DNA of 64,000 nucleotides, taken from contig CM066982.1 in NCBI GenBank assembly GCA_033977485.1, positions 35,380,218 through 35,444,217 of the forward strand, given 5' to 3'. The translations under genes and the position numbers were made by a program. Positions 1-9,456 of the stretch are shown here, piece by piece; within the stretch, counting starts at the first letter, position 1; the number at the start of each line of letters is the position of its first letter. The notes beneath the pieces were generated by a model. The model did no database searches. It was not told the DNA's origin and saw nothing but the letters and a program-made list of their open reading frames with translations. This stretch comes from Hydrangea macrophylla. Taxonomy: Eukaryota > Streptophyta > Magnoliopsida > Cornales > Hydrangeaceae.

Positions 1-2
1 AA

Positions 3-1217
3 GCACATCTCTCGATGTGGGACATCATGGTAACATCCTATAAGAACAGGCAAGTCGTGTTGAATGCCTTGGCTGGGATTGAAGTCCCCATCGACGCCGC
101 GCCGGAGGACATGGTAGCTTTCTTGGGTGCGCTTACCCCCGACCCAATCATTACATTTTCCGATGAGGACCTGCCACCAGAGGGATCCGCACATAACAAG
201 GCATTATATATCACCGTGGGATGTAAGGGACAACATGTGCCATTTTGTCTAGTCGACACGGGTTCAGCCTTAAATATCTGTGCCCTAAGGACTGCCACCG
301 CCTTGGGGGTCAATGTCCTTGACATCACACCATCTGTGCAATCCGTGAGGGCCTATGACAACACCAGGAGAAATGTGATGGGAACCGTTTCTCTCCAAAT
401 CCGGGTAGGATCTTTGGTGAGCACCGAAGTCTTTCAGGTCATGGACAAACCTGCCTCTTTCAACTTGCTGATCGGAAGGCCCTGGTTGCATGTCAACAAA
501 GCCGTATCGTCCACTGTGCATCAAATGATCAAGTACATCCATGAGAAGGAAGTGAAAATCATCCTCGGTAATAGTTGGGGTAATGAAGCTTTCCCGAACT
601 ACGCTCCCGTCTTTGAAATCCAAATACCTGAGTTAGAAGAAGGAGAAATTGGAGGATTCTTCATGGAAGAAGTCCACATGATCAATGATGAAGACAGGTT
701 CCCTGAGATCCACTCTGCGGTTGTCAACATCGTCCGCAAAATGAACTACTTCCCTGGAATGGGATTGGGCCGACGCCAGCAAGGGATTCAAGAGTTCCCT
801 CAGATCAAAGGACAGCAAGGTACTTTTGGGCTAGGATACAAGCCCACTGAAGAAGACATCGAGCTACAGAGGCCGTGGAAGAAAAGGGTAAGGGGTCTCC
901 CACTATACCGCAAGACCTTGAATGGACGATTCATCAAAGAGGGGGATGACTTCCCTTACTTTGGGTTCCCCGAACCCTGGATCCATCAAACCACTGGGAA
1001 AAGGCACCCCGGACTTGAAATCTTTGCTGACTGCGAGAGGCCTCCATATCAAGATCCGTTCTATCCCGAAAAAATTGAGAAAACCTCAGAGGAAGACTGG
1101 TTGAAATACCTTGACACTGAAGCCATCGAGAAAATGTGGAAGAATCCGCTGAGAAGAAGGAAGAAAAGAGGGCCAAGAGCCAAGATGATCAGATCAAGCC
1201 AACAAAGGAGGGTATGA
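3..1217 (+). pseudogene. Tat pol: aspartic protease and G-patch part
   Basis: This reading frame is already open at the left edge, so it continues from upstream and the ATG at 15 is not a real start. The retroviral-type protease would cut the Gag-Pol polyprotein inside the virus-like particle. Its active site is the D-T-G-S motif near 254-265, and the second conserved block reads LLIGRPWL near 465-490. After it, around 735-850, comes a glycine-rich G-patch-like stretch (PGMGLGRRQQG, then GLGYKP), a nucleic-acid-binding motif found in this position in Tat-type pol. The frame ends at a TGA at 1215. The next part of pol continues in another frame, so a one-base shift lies between about 1121 and 1217. 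I read it as decay. Confidence 0.85.
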
Positions 1218-2812
1218 GCAACCAGGCTGTAGAGTCATCTGTCTGTGTCTCCCTATCCCCTGTTCCCCCAGAGTCTGTACTGCCGATTATCGAGTCTGTA
1301 CCAGAGTCGGCTGCTGTAAGCCCACCACTGTCCAATGTAGTCACTTCACCGATCATGAATGAAATGAAAGACGATTCTGCTTACTCTCCTGTGTCTAATA
1401 CTTTTGAATGCACAGATCCCTCCGAGGATCTCCCAATTGAACTTAAGCAACTAATTGAAAAACCACCTGCTTGTGAAATAATTGAAGATACTTTATCAGT
1501 TGACCTAGGTGAAACAGATAATCCCCAAATTGTGCAAATTGGCTCAACTCTTAATAAAGAAGAAAAAGAAAAATTAGCCCTCTTGCTAAAAGAATTCAAA
1601 GATGTTTTCGCTTGGTCTTACGAAGACATGCCTGGGGTCGATCCCGACATTGTCCAACATCATATTCCCCTCCTCCCTAATTCTAAACCTATCAAGCAGA
1701 AACTGAGGCGCATGAGGCCGGAGTGGGCACTCAAGGTTAAGGAAGAAGTGGAGAAGCAATTCAAGGCAGGATTCATCATTGTCACCGAATGTCCGGAATG
1801 GGTTGCCAATATCGTGCCAGTCCCGAAGAAGGATGGAAAAGTTCGTGTGTGCGTCGACTTCCGTGATCTAAACAAGGCCAGTCCCAAGGATGACTTCCCG
1901 CTTCCCCACATTGACGTTTTGGTAGATAACACCGCAGGACATGAGCTACTATCATTCATGGATGGTTTCTCAGGGTATAATCAGATTCTTATGGTGCCAG
2001 AAGATCGAGAAAAGACGACATTCACCACCCCCTGGGGGACCTACTGTTATAGAGTAATGCCTTTCGGACTCAAGAATGCTGGGGCAACCTACCAAAGAGC
2101 TGCCACCACTCTGCTGCATGACATGATTCACAAGGGAGTAGAGGTGTACGTAGACGACATGATTGTGAAGTCCAAGGATAGAGAAGGACACCTAGTGGCA
2201 CTGGAAAAGTTTTTTGAAAGGTTGCGTAAGTACAAGATGAGGTTGAATCCAAAGAAATGCACTTTCGGTGTGACCTCTGGTAAACTCTTGGGTTTCCTCA
2301 TCACACAAAGGGGGATAGAGGTGGATCCCTCCAAGATCAAGGCAATCCTAGAAATGACACCACCACAGAATGAAAAAGAGGTAAGGGGGTTCCTCGGAAG
2401 AATCCAATTCATCAGCCGCTTCATTTCCAAGCTCACAACTACGTGCGATCCTCTGTTCCGATTGTTGAGAAAAGGGGAGAAGTTCCAATGGGATGACCAA
2501 TGCCAAGCCGCTTTTGACAAAATAAAAGCTTACCTTCAAAATCCGCCTGTCCTTTCACCACCAACGCCTCATAAGCCCTTATTCCTTTACCTATACGTCT
2601 CCGAAAATGCCATGGGTTGCATGCTGGCCCAAGAAGGAGAAGAAAGCCACTCTGAAAAAGCCATATACTACCTCAGCAAGAGGATGACTGGGTATGAGCT
2701 CAACTACTCTACCCTCGAAAAAATGTGTTGGGCCTTGGTTTGGTGCACCCGCCGACTGAGGCACTACATGCTAGCCTTCCGGTTATGCTCATATCCTGCA
2801 TGGATCCTCTAA
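1121..2812 (+). pseudogene. Tat pol: reverse transcriptase and start of the first RNase H
   Basis: The frame opens after a TGA near 1118 and runs to 2812. A low-complexity acidic linker (to about 1600) is followed by the gypsy reverse transcriptase. Visible motifs are the DFRDLN block near 1855, FMDGFSGYNQI near 1960, MPFGLKNAGATYQR near 2060, and the catalytic YVDD near 2148. The first RNase H starts near 2580 (LFLYLYVSENAMGCML); the usual first catalytic aspartate is hard to see there, so this domain looks degenerate, as expected for a Tat element that has a second RNase H. A frameshift near 2770-2800 moves the rest of the domain to another frame. The enzyme would make element cDNA in the cytoplasmic particle. 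Confidence 0.9.
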
Positions 2813-4497
2813 AATACCTCCTCGAAAAACCCGCCCTGACCGGTCGTATATCCCGTTGGTTACTTCTACTATCCAAATTCGATATCAAGTATGTTACAAG
2901 CAAATCGGTAAAAGGGAGAACCGTGGCCGAGCATCTTGCGGAACACGCCATTGACTCCAAAGAAAGTGGAGACTTCCAATGCCCGGGCAAAAATATCATG
3001 GAAATCAAGAAAGAACAATAGAAGTTGTACTTTGATGGAGCAGCCAACATGAAAGGCTACGGGGTAGGAATAATCCTAGTATCACCAAATGGGGACCACA
3101 CCCCACTGGCAGTCAAGCTCAATTATAACTCCACCAATAACACTGCTGAATATGAAGCGTGCATTCTGGGGATGGAAGCGGCCATAGAATTGAGAATTCA
3201 AAAGCTAGATGTCTTCGGAGATTCGAATCTCATCGTGTCACAAGCCAGAGGGGAATGGAAGGTGAAGGAAGAGAGGTTGAAGCCCTACCATGACCACCTC
3301 GATGGACTCATGAAGCAGTTCAAGAACATCACATTCCTCTACTTGCCCAGGGAGGAGAATCAGCTAGCAGATTCATTGGCTACCTTAGCCTCCATGATCA
3401 AAATTCCTGTGGGAGTCAGGATGATGCCTTTGGTAATTGAGCAAAGGTACGAGCCTTCGTTCAACATGATCGCCACAATCAAAGTAGAAGAGAATGAAAC
3501 ACCGTGGTATCAGGATGTCTGGAACTTCATAGAAAATGGAACGTACCCCCAAGAATCTACTGGAAAAGACAAAAGGGCCATTCAAAGATTCGCAGCGCAA
3601 TTCATCATTTGCGGTGGGAAACTACTGAAGAAAGGATACAACGGTCACAACCTGACTTGCTTGTTTGGGAAAAGCTCCAGAAGAATGATGGAGGAAATAC
3701 ACGAGGGGGTATGCGGCCCGCACATGAACGGTCACATGCTGGCCAAGAAAATCGTAAGACAAGGGTACTACTGGACAACATTGGAGAAAGATTGTTGCGA
3801 ATACGTGAGAAAGTGTCACAAGTGCCAGATCCATGCAAACATGATGCATGTACCACCATCCCTTCTATATAGCATGACCTCACCTTGGCCATTCTCCACC
3901 TGGGGAATCGATATTATCGGTGAAATCATTCCGAAAGCTTCAAATGGAAATCGGTACATTCTGGTGGCCATAGACTACTTCACAAAATGGGTAGAAGCTG
4001 CATCCTACACCAAGTTAGGAGCCAAGGAAGTGGCCAAATTCATCAAGAGAAATCTCATCTGCCGTTATGGAGTTCCCCATGAGATTATTTCGGATAACGG
4101 AAGTCATTTCAAAGCAGAAGTTAGGGATCTGTTCGAGGAATACAAAATCACTTATCACAAGTCATCACCATACAGACCACAAACTAATGGGGCGGTCGAG
4201 GCTGCAAACAAGAATGTTAAGGCCATACTGCAGAAATCAGCCGATACTTACAAAGACTGGCATGAAAAGCTACCGTTCGCACTTTGGGGATACAGAACCT
4301 CGATAAGGACATCCACAGGAGCAACTCCTTACTCACTAGTGTATGGGATGGAAGCGGTACTTCCGGTCGAGATAGAATTACCGTCCCTACGCGTGATGGC
4401 AGAGTGTGAAATTTGGGAATCAGATTGGTTAAGGGAAAGGTATGAAGAATTGGCCCTCATAGATGAAAAGCGCCTAGCGACAGTCGACCATGTTTGA
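2725..4497 (+). pseudogene. Tat pol: end of first RNase H, second RNase H and integrase
   Basis: This frame overlaps the previous one and completes the first RNase H. An in-frame TAG at 3019-3021 sits where related elements have tryptophan before KLYFDGAAN, so a TGG to TAG change is likely. From 3025 the second RNase H follows, with catalytic-type residues in YFDGAAN, TAEYEACILG and GDSNLI and a late ENQLADSLA block. The integrase has an HHCC zinc site (HEGVCGPHMNGH ... CHKCQ, about 3700-3835). Its DDE core has D in GIDII near 3906, D in ISDNGSHF near 4094 and E in GAVEAANK near 4195. A TGA at 4495-4497 ends the frame in a place where the protein family continues. A CGA to TGA change would explain it. 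Confidence 0.9.
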
Positions 4498-4572
4498 ATC
4501 TATCAAAAGAGGATAGCCCGTGCTTTCAACAAAAAGGTTCGTCCGAGGAAGATTGTCAAGGGTGACCTTGTC
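4498..4572 (+). pseudogene. Tat integrase C-terminal part, left of the nested insertion
   Basis: After the stop at 4497 the same frame continues as IYQKRIARAFNKKVRPR and then KIVKGDLV, which is typical of the linker between the gypsy integrase core and its C-terminal domain. It breaks off where the Athila-like LTR begins at 4573. The last five bases, TTGTC (4568-4572), are the target duplication of that insertion. Confidence 0.88.
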
Positions 4573-5934
4573 TGATCGGGAGAGAACTAATCCTATTTGT
4601 ACGCCTTAACGAGCATTTGTTAGTACCTTTTTATCCTGTTTTTGTATATTTTTACTTCGTTTTCTAGTTTCTGACAGGTTTTGGAAGAAATCAACTAAAC
4701 CAGGTTAAACAGGGTGAAAAAGCATCAAGAAAGAAGCTGAAAAACCAATGTCGCGCGCGCGATCCGCGCCCGCGAGAATCCAGAGAATCCGCTCGCGCGA
4801 GACCGCCAATAATTCGCTCGCGCGATCCGCGCGCGCGAAGGCCCAATAGTCGCGCTCGCGCGACCCGCTCGCGCGATATGCCCAAAAACCAAAGTTGCGT
4901 ATTTCAGTATACTGAAGACTCCTGTGCAAACGAGACTGCTAAATGACGTCCAGACTGTAAATTACATGCGTTTCAGTTCGTTTCGGGTTGGGAAGCCTTC
5001 CAAAGCTTGTACAAACTCTATATAAACTCTAAATTTACTCAATTATGGGGTTGGAAACTATTATACACATCCATATACAACCATATACAACCATACTTTC
5101 AGCCCTTGAAGAGGGAGAAGTAAGGAGAAGAAGAAGAAGACCAAGGATTTCCATGGCCTCCTCCATCAACTACTTGCCGATCTCTACTTCTATGGCAGCT
5201 TAGATCATCGATCTAGGGTTTCAATGAAGCCCTAGATGAGTAATAGGGTTTTATTTATGCTTTTATTTTAGTTTTATTATGTATGGATGACAGTCACATG
5301 TTTAGAGGATTTCATAAATAAATCGTACTTTAATTGATTAAATCATTACTTTCAGAATTTATTCTTGTCTTAGATCTATTTTGACTGTGATGTGCTCAAC
5401 GATCTAGTCTTGCTGTGCTTGTTTAGATTGTTTACATGTGATGGTGCTTTATTGATTCGTGCTATCAAGTATCCGAATAGTCCATGCCTAGGTTCGACGG
5501 ATTAGATCGCAACCCTAGTTTAGTGTGAGATACTTCGTGCTATCCGCAGATGGATTATGTTGGTGCTTGAACCATGATTATCTTCTTGTCGGAGGAATTG
5601 GGCTTGTAGCTACAATTCCCCATATTCATCCAACGTAATAAGCTAAAGTAATTCATAGATATTCCTATTATGAATCTAGTGGTGGATTTGTAATTCTAGG
5701 TTTCCCTTAAATATTATTTAAAGCAACTTTAATTGCTTTCATAGTTTAGATTTACTTTTATTGTTATTAGTTTAATTAAATCCAAATCAAATCCGTTTTC
5801 CCTAATTAACTAGACTTAGGTTTTAAAATTAAATCGCTGTAGTAATCAATCTCTGTGGGTTCGACCTTTACTTCCACACTGCAAATCTTTTGAAAAGTAA
5901 AGTATACTTTTATATCTTGATTCTGACAAGATCA
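4573..5934 (+). repeat. 5' LTR of the Athila-like element, 1362 bp
   Basis: The LTR starts with TG (TGATCGGGAGAG) and ends with CA (CTGACAAGATCA). A GC-rich palindrome cluster lies at 4750-4878 and a TATA box at 5019-5026. It matches 11625-13239 apart from a few substitutions and two insertions present only in the right copy. Confidence 0.93.
4750..5026 (+). promoter_or_regulatory. LTR promoter: CGCGCGA word cluster and TATA box
   Basis: Between 4750 and 4878 the words TCGCGCGCGCGA, CTCGCGCGAG and close variants occur about seven times, separated by short AT-containing spacers. TATATAAA follows at about 5019-5026, in a setting like a plant core promoter. The cluster therefore lies about 140 bp upstream of the TATA box. 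A role in transcription or in CpG methylation is inference. The same arrangement is at 11803-12090 in the right LTR. Confidence 0.6.
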
Positions 5935-5939
5935 ATTTT

Positions 5940-5957
5940 TGGCGCCGTTGCCGGGGA
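5940..5957 (+). other. Primer-binding site matching tRNA-Asp
   Basis: TGGCGCCGTTGCCGGGGA, five bases after the LTR end, is the complement of the 3' end of plant tRNA-Asp including CCA. This primer is typical of Athila elements. The match is known from the tRNA sequence and was not computed. Confidence 0.9.
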
Positions 5958-6426
5958 TTGTATTACTACTCTTAGTTTTATAATCGTAGTTTAGTTAATT
6001 CGTAAATATTAGATTAGTGTTTATTTTTCTTATTTTCTGTTTTTGTTTTTAGTTACTAACTTTTTCTTTTATTTTGTAGTCAACGTTTCCGAGTGGAGCA
6101 GCTAATTACATCAAAGGAGCTTACGCAAATAAAATATAAATAAAATTAAATAAATTGCTTCCTTTGGAAATTCGCTTTAAACCGCTGTAAGTCAGGGCGC
6201 TGTGACGCACTATTTGCATTAGTTTAGGGTCAATTGCACTGCATTAGCTAGGAAACCCGGGGCGCTGGGCTTGACGCGGTCATTGCATTACAGGATAATA
6301 TTCATGCATCATAGTAGTACTGTGTGCTTGATTGTCGTCTTATTTGCGTGATTGCTTGCTATTTGTTTTTTTTTAGTTTAGTTGAGTCAGTCGTTGTTTT
6401 TAGTTTCTTTTCTTTGGTTTTAGTTT
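5958..6426 (+). other. Untranslated leader of the Athila-like element
   Basis: This is an AT-rich leader without an ORF. It has a partly repeated GC-rich phrase, GGGCGCTGTGACGC at about 6197 and GGGGCGCTGGGCTTGACGC at about 6260. Their place before gag is where an RNA packaging signal would be expected. That role is inference. Confidence 0.5.
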
Positions 6427-9027
6427 ATGTTGGGTACACGTTCAAATAAACCAGATTTAAAATCTTTCGATCTTGAACTTGAACGTACCTTAAGAACTAG
6501 TAAGTCCACAACCCAAGCTTCTAGAGCTAGGTTGCAAGACGACGAATCAACTCCGATTCCGTCGTCGTTGTTTGAGGCCGAAATTCAAAGTACCCGTGAA
6601 CGGTTAAGGAGAGCTCGAACTTTTAAAATCGAACCAATTAAAATGGCTGACGGTGGAAATAACAATAACAATCAAAACGAAGGTGCGAATATGAACAATC
6701 TTAATATACCGCCACCACCTCCACTTATAAACTATTTTATTCCTACTACTTACACGCCACAAGCCGGTATCGAATTACCGGAGGCGACGGCATCTCACTT
6801 TGAGATAAAGTCGTCTACGATCTCGCTACTACCTTCCTTCCATGGCCGTCTAAATGAAGACCCTTACCAACACTTAGGGGATTTTCAGGGTATATGCTCT
6901 ACTTTGAAAATACAGAACCTAAATAATGATGAATTAAAATTGCGGCTCTTCCCATTCTCTTTAAGAGACAAAGCTAAGTTTTGGCTCCAATCACTTGAGC
7001 CAAACACAATCAAAACATGGGAAGCCTTACACACCGCCTTTTTACAAAAGTTTTTCCCTATTATGCGTACAAATAAGATAAGAAAAGATATAACTAATTT
7101 TGTGATGCAAGATGGGGAGACTCTTTATGACACGTGGGAAAAATTTAAAGAATTATTACGTTCGTGTCCACATCATCAGGTTCCCAAGTGGCAATTGGTT
7201 CAAGTCTTCTACGAGGGGCTTATTCCCTCTGTTAGGAATACCGTCGATGCCGTTTGTGCGGGAACTTTCCTACACAAAAGCGCCGACGAGGCCTGGAAAA
7301 TATTTGAAACGTTAAGCGAGAATTCGATGCATCAGGCTGTGTCGGTACGTTCTGAGGGATACCTTCAACCTAAGCGAGAGGTGACAGTTGAGTCAAGTCA
7401 ATCAATTCAAATACAAGAATTAAATAGAAAACTTGACCGACTTATGCAAATGAACAAACCGTCTAATCCATCCTCTTTAGAAGTATGTGCATTATGTTCT
7501 GAACCGTCCCATAATATCTTTGCATGTCCTTCTGCATCTCAATATCCGGAATTTGTTGAACAACACGTTAATTCTATGCAACAATTCCCACAAAATAATT
7601 ATAATCCTAGGTCGACTAATTTTCCAAATACGTACCGACCCCAATACCAACAAGGTCAATATCAACCACCTCCTCCACCTCCACGCAATAATGCATTTGA
7701 GGAGAAGGTGTTGGCCTCACTTGAAAATTTTGGTTCGGTGGTCCAGTTAGTACACTCTCACACACAATCCATCGCAAAACTGGAGTCCCAAGTAGGGCAA
7801 ATTGTTAATACATTAAACCGTTTAACTGAGAGTAAGTTGCCGAGTCAACCTACTCAGCAACCTAAAGGGCCATACGCAGTGGGTAGTACGAGTGAGAGCG
7901 TGAACGCTGTTTCGACTAGGACGACTATTCGAGATGAGGAAGTTGTTGTAATTCCGGATGAGAGTGAGAAAGATGGGAAAATTAACTTAAATGTGAATAA
8001 GGAGGGTGAGGGAACGAGTAGAATTCAAAAAGATAAAGGACCGGCCCCAACAAACTATATTCCAAGAATGCCATATCCACCAAACGTTGAGGGACCGTCA
8101 CATTCGCCTAAGAAAGGGTCTAAGGTTGAGGATATACTCGAGGTGTTCAAACAAGTTAAAATCAATATTCCTTTCCTCGATGCTATTAAACAAATTCCCG
8201 CTTATGCTAAATGTTTAAAAGACCTATGTACTCAAAAGCGCAAAATACGCAGTCATACTCCTAAAAAGGTCTTCCTCACGGAAAAAGTAAGCTCTGTATT
8301 CCAACACGCTCCTCCAAAATATAAAGATCTAGGTACGCCTACGATTTCATGTGTCATAGGTGACACTATCATTCATAGGGCTCTCCTTGACTTAGGAGCG
8401 AGTGTTAATCTCATACCTTATCACGTCTATCAACAACTAGGATTAGGTGAACTGAAACCTACGGCCGCTACAATACAATTAGCGGATCGTTCTATTAAAA
8501 TTCCTAGAGGAATCGTCGAGGACGTTTTGGTTAAGGTTGACAAATGCTATTATCCTGTCGACTTCATGGTCCTTGACACTGAACCCGTGTTAGATGCTAG
8601 GAAACATACTCCTGTCATCTTAGGCCGTCCATTCTTAGCAACCGCCAACGCACGCGTTAACTGTCGGATGGGGGTAATGAAAGTGTCATTTGGGAACATG
8701 AATTTAAAATTGAACGTTTTTAACGCTATGGATCAACCTCCTAAAAACGACGATTCCCTATGTGAGGTGGAAGGTGAGGTAACACGGAATATCGAGCCTA
8801 CTAAAGAAATAAATGTGAGTGGGGAAAACAATATAGCGGACGATGATGAGTGGATGAATCCTAATCCCGTGGACCCTAATGCGGAATCTACTCGGAAGGT
8901 AAGAAATCGATTCGAACATAATGACAAACCGTCAATCGAATTAATTCAAAGCGACGTAATTTCTGCTTACCATCGAGCTCTACCTGACATCCTTAGGGGT
9001 ACACAGTCTGATTTTCAACCTCCATAA
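6427..9027 (+). CDS. Gag-protease polyprotein, 866 aa, intact
   Basis: An uninterrupted ORF starts at an ATG after the leader and ends with TAA at 9027. The N-terminal 80 residues are charged. The Gag capsid region (about 130-330) includes PSFHGRLNEDPYQHLGDF and LRLFPFSLRDKAKFWL, typical of plant retrotransposon Gag. A CCHC zinc knuckle (CALCSEPSHNIFAC, about 354-367) would bind RNA. After a proline- and glutamine-rich linker the aspartic protease region (about 630-760) shows ALLDLGASVNLIPY and ILGRPFLATA; the D-L-G motif in place of D-T/S-G is common in the Athila group. The ORF stops about 90 residues after the protease, before any reverse transcriptase. An open 866-codon frame fits recent or continuing selection for Gag function. 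Confidence 0.92.
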   Translation: MLGTRSNKPDLKSFDLELERTLRTSKSTTQASRARLQDDESTPIPSSLFEAEIQSTRERLRRARTFKIEPIKMADGGNNNNNQNEGANMNNLNIPPPPPLINYFIPTTYTPQAGIELPEATASHFEIKSSTISLLPSFHGRLNEDPYQHLGDFQGICSTLKIQNLNNDELKLRLFPFSLRDKAKFWLQSLEPNTIKTWEALHTAFLQKFFPIMRTNKIRKDITNFVMQDGETLYDTWEKFKELLRSCPHHQVPKWQLVQVFYEGLIPSVRNTVDAVCAGTFLHKSADEAWKIFETLSENSMHQAVSVRSEGYLQPKREVTVESSQSIQIQELNRKLDRLMQMNKPSNPSSLEVCALCSEPSHNIFACPSASQYPEFVEQHVNSMQQFPQNNYNPRSTNFPNTYRPQYQQGQYQPPPPPPRNNAFEEKVLASLENFGSVVQLVHSHTQSIAKLESQVGQIVNTLNRLTESKLPSQPTQQPKGPYAVGSTSESVNAVSTRTTIRDEEVVVIPDESEKDGKINLNVNKEGEGTSRIQKDKGPAPTNYIPRMPYPPNVEGPSHSPKKGSKVEDILEVFKQVKINIPFLDAIKQIPAYAKCLKDLCTQKRKIRSHTPKKVFLTEKVSSVFQHAPPKYKDLGTPTISCVIGDTIIHRALLDLGASVNLIPYHVYQQLGLGELKPTAATIQLADRSIKIPRGIVEDVLVKVDKCYYPVDFMVLDTEPVLDARKHTPVILGRPFLATANARVNCRMGVMKVSFGNMNLKLNVFNAMDQPPKNDDSLCEVEGEVTRNIEPTKEINVSGENNIADDDEWMNPNPVDPNAESTRKVRNRFEHNDKPSIELIQSDVISAYHRALPDILRGTQSDFQPP

Positions 9028-9034
9028 AATCTTG

Positions 9035-9092
9035 AGCTAGAAAGGTCTAGCTAAAGACGTAAAAGTTAGCGCTTCTTGGGAGGCAACCCAAG
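9035..9092 (+). promoter_or_regulatory. Two perfect hairpins just after the gag-protease stop codon
   Basis: AGCTAGA and TCTAGCT (9035-9052) form a 7-bp stem with a 4-base loop, eight bases after the stop. CTTGGG and CCCAAG (9075-9092) form a 6-bp stem with the loop AGGCAA. They could act in RNA stability, packaging or translation control. I recall similar GGGAGGCAACCC phrases in other plant elements, but no function can be read here. Confidence 0.5.
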
Positions 9093-9238
9093 CTTTATTT
9101 CATTCGTTTTTCTTATTTTTGGACATTTTTGGGTCTGTTTGTGTCTGTTTTAGACATTCTGGATGGGTTTGGGGGTTGGAATTAATTTATTTTAATAGTA
9201 TATACATAATTTTAGTTAAAAAAGTGGAAGAAACCATT

Positions 9239-9456
9239 CTCGCGCGCGCGGCCCGCTCGCGCGAGACGTCGCTCGCGCGGCCCGCTGGCGCGAGATGGCC
9301 CCTTAGATGTTTTTCTTTGCTTTTCTTTTTATGATGCCTCAGTAGTTAGTCGCGCCTGATCTCGCGAGCGCGAGGTACCCCGCTGGCGGGAGAATTTCAA
9401 AAAAAAAAAAAAAAAAATTGCTGGAAATTCGCGCGCGCGACGGCCGCTCGCGCGAT
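9239..9456. repeat. Internal CGCGCGA word cluster
   Basis: The same GC-rich words as in the LTR recur here in three groups (9239-9296, 9351-9396, 9429-9456), one followed by a run of A. There is no ORF. The position corresponds to the region before the extra gene in the related element at 16539, which also carries its own word there (25287-25853). Confidence 0.7.

Noticed and set aside
1121..1217. Programmed frameshift between protease and reverse transcriptase of Tat
   Set aside because: No slippery site with a following structure is evident, and the copy has other frame breaks, so simple decay is enough.
4691..4929. Open frames on the - strand over the GC-rich part of the Athila-like LTR, repeated at 11743-11993
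   Set aside because: They translate a short CGCGCGA repeat in an LTR promoter region and have no protein-like composition.
5940..5957. tRNA-Asp gene fragment
   Set aside because: Only the 18 bases of a primer site next to an LTR end match; there is no cloverleaf.
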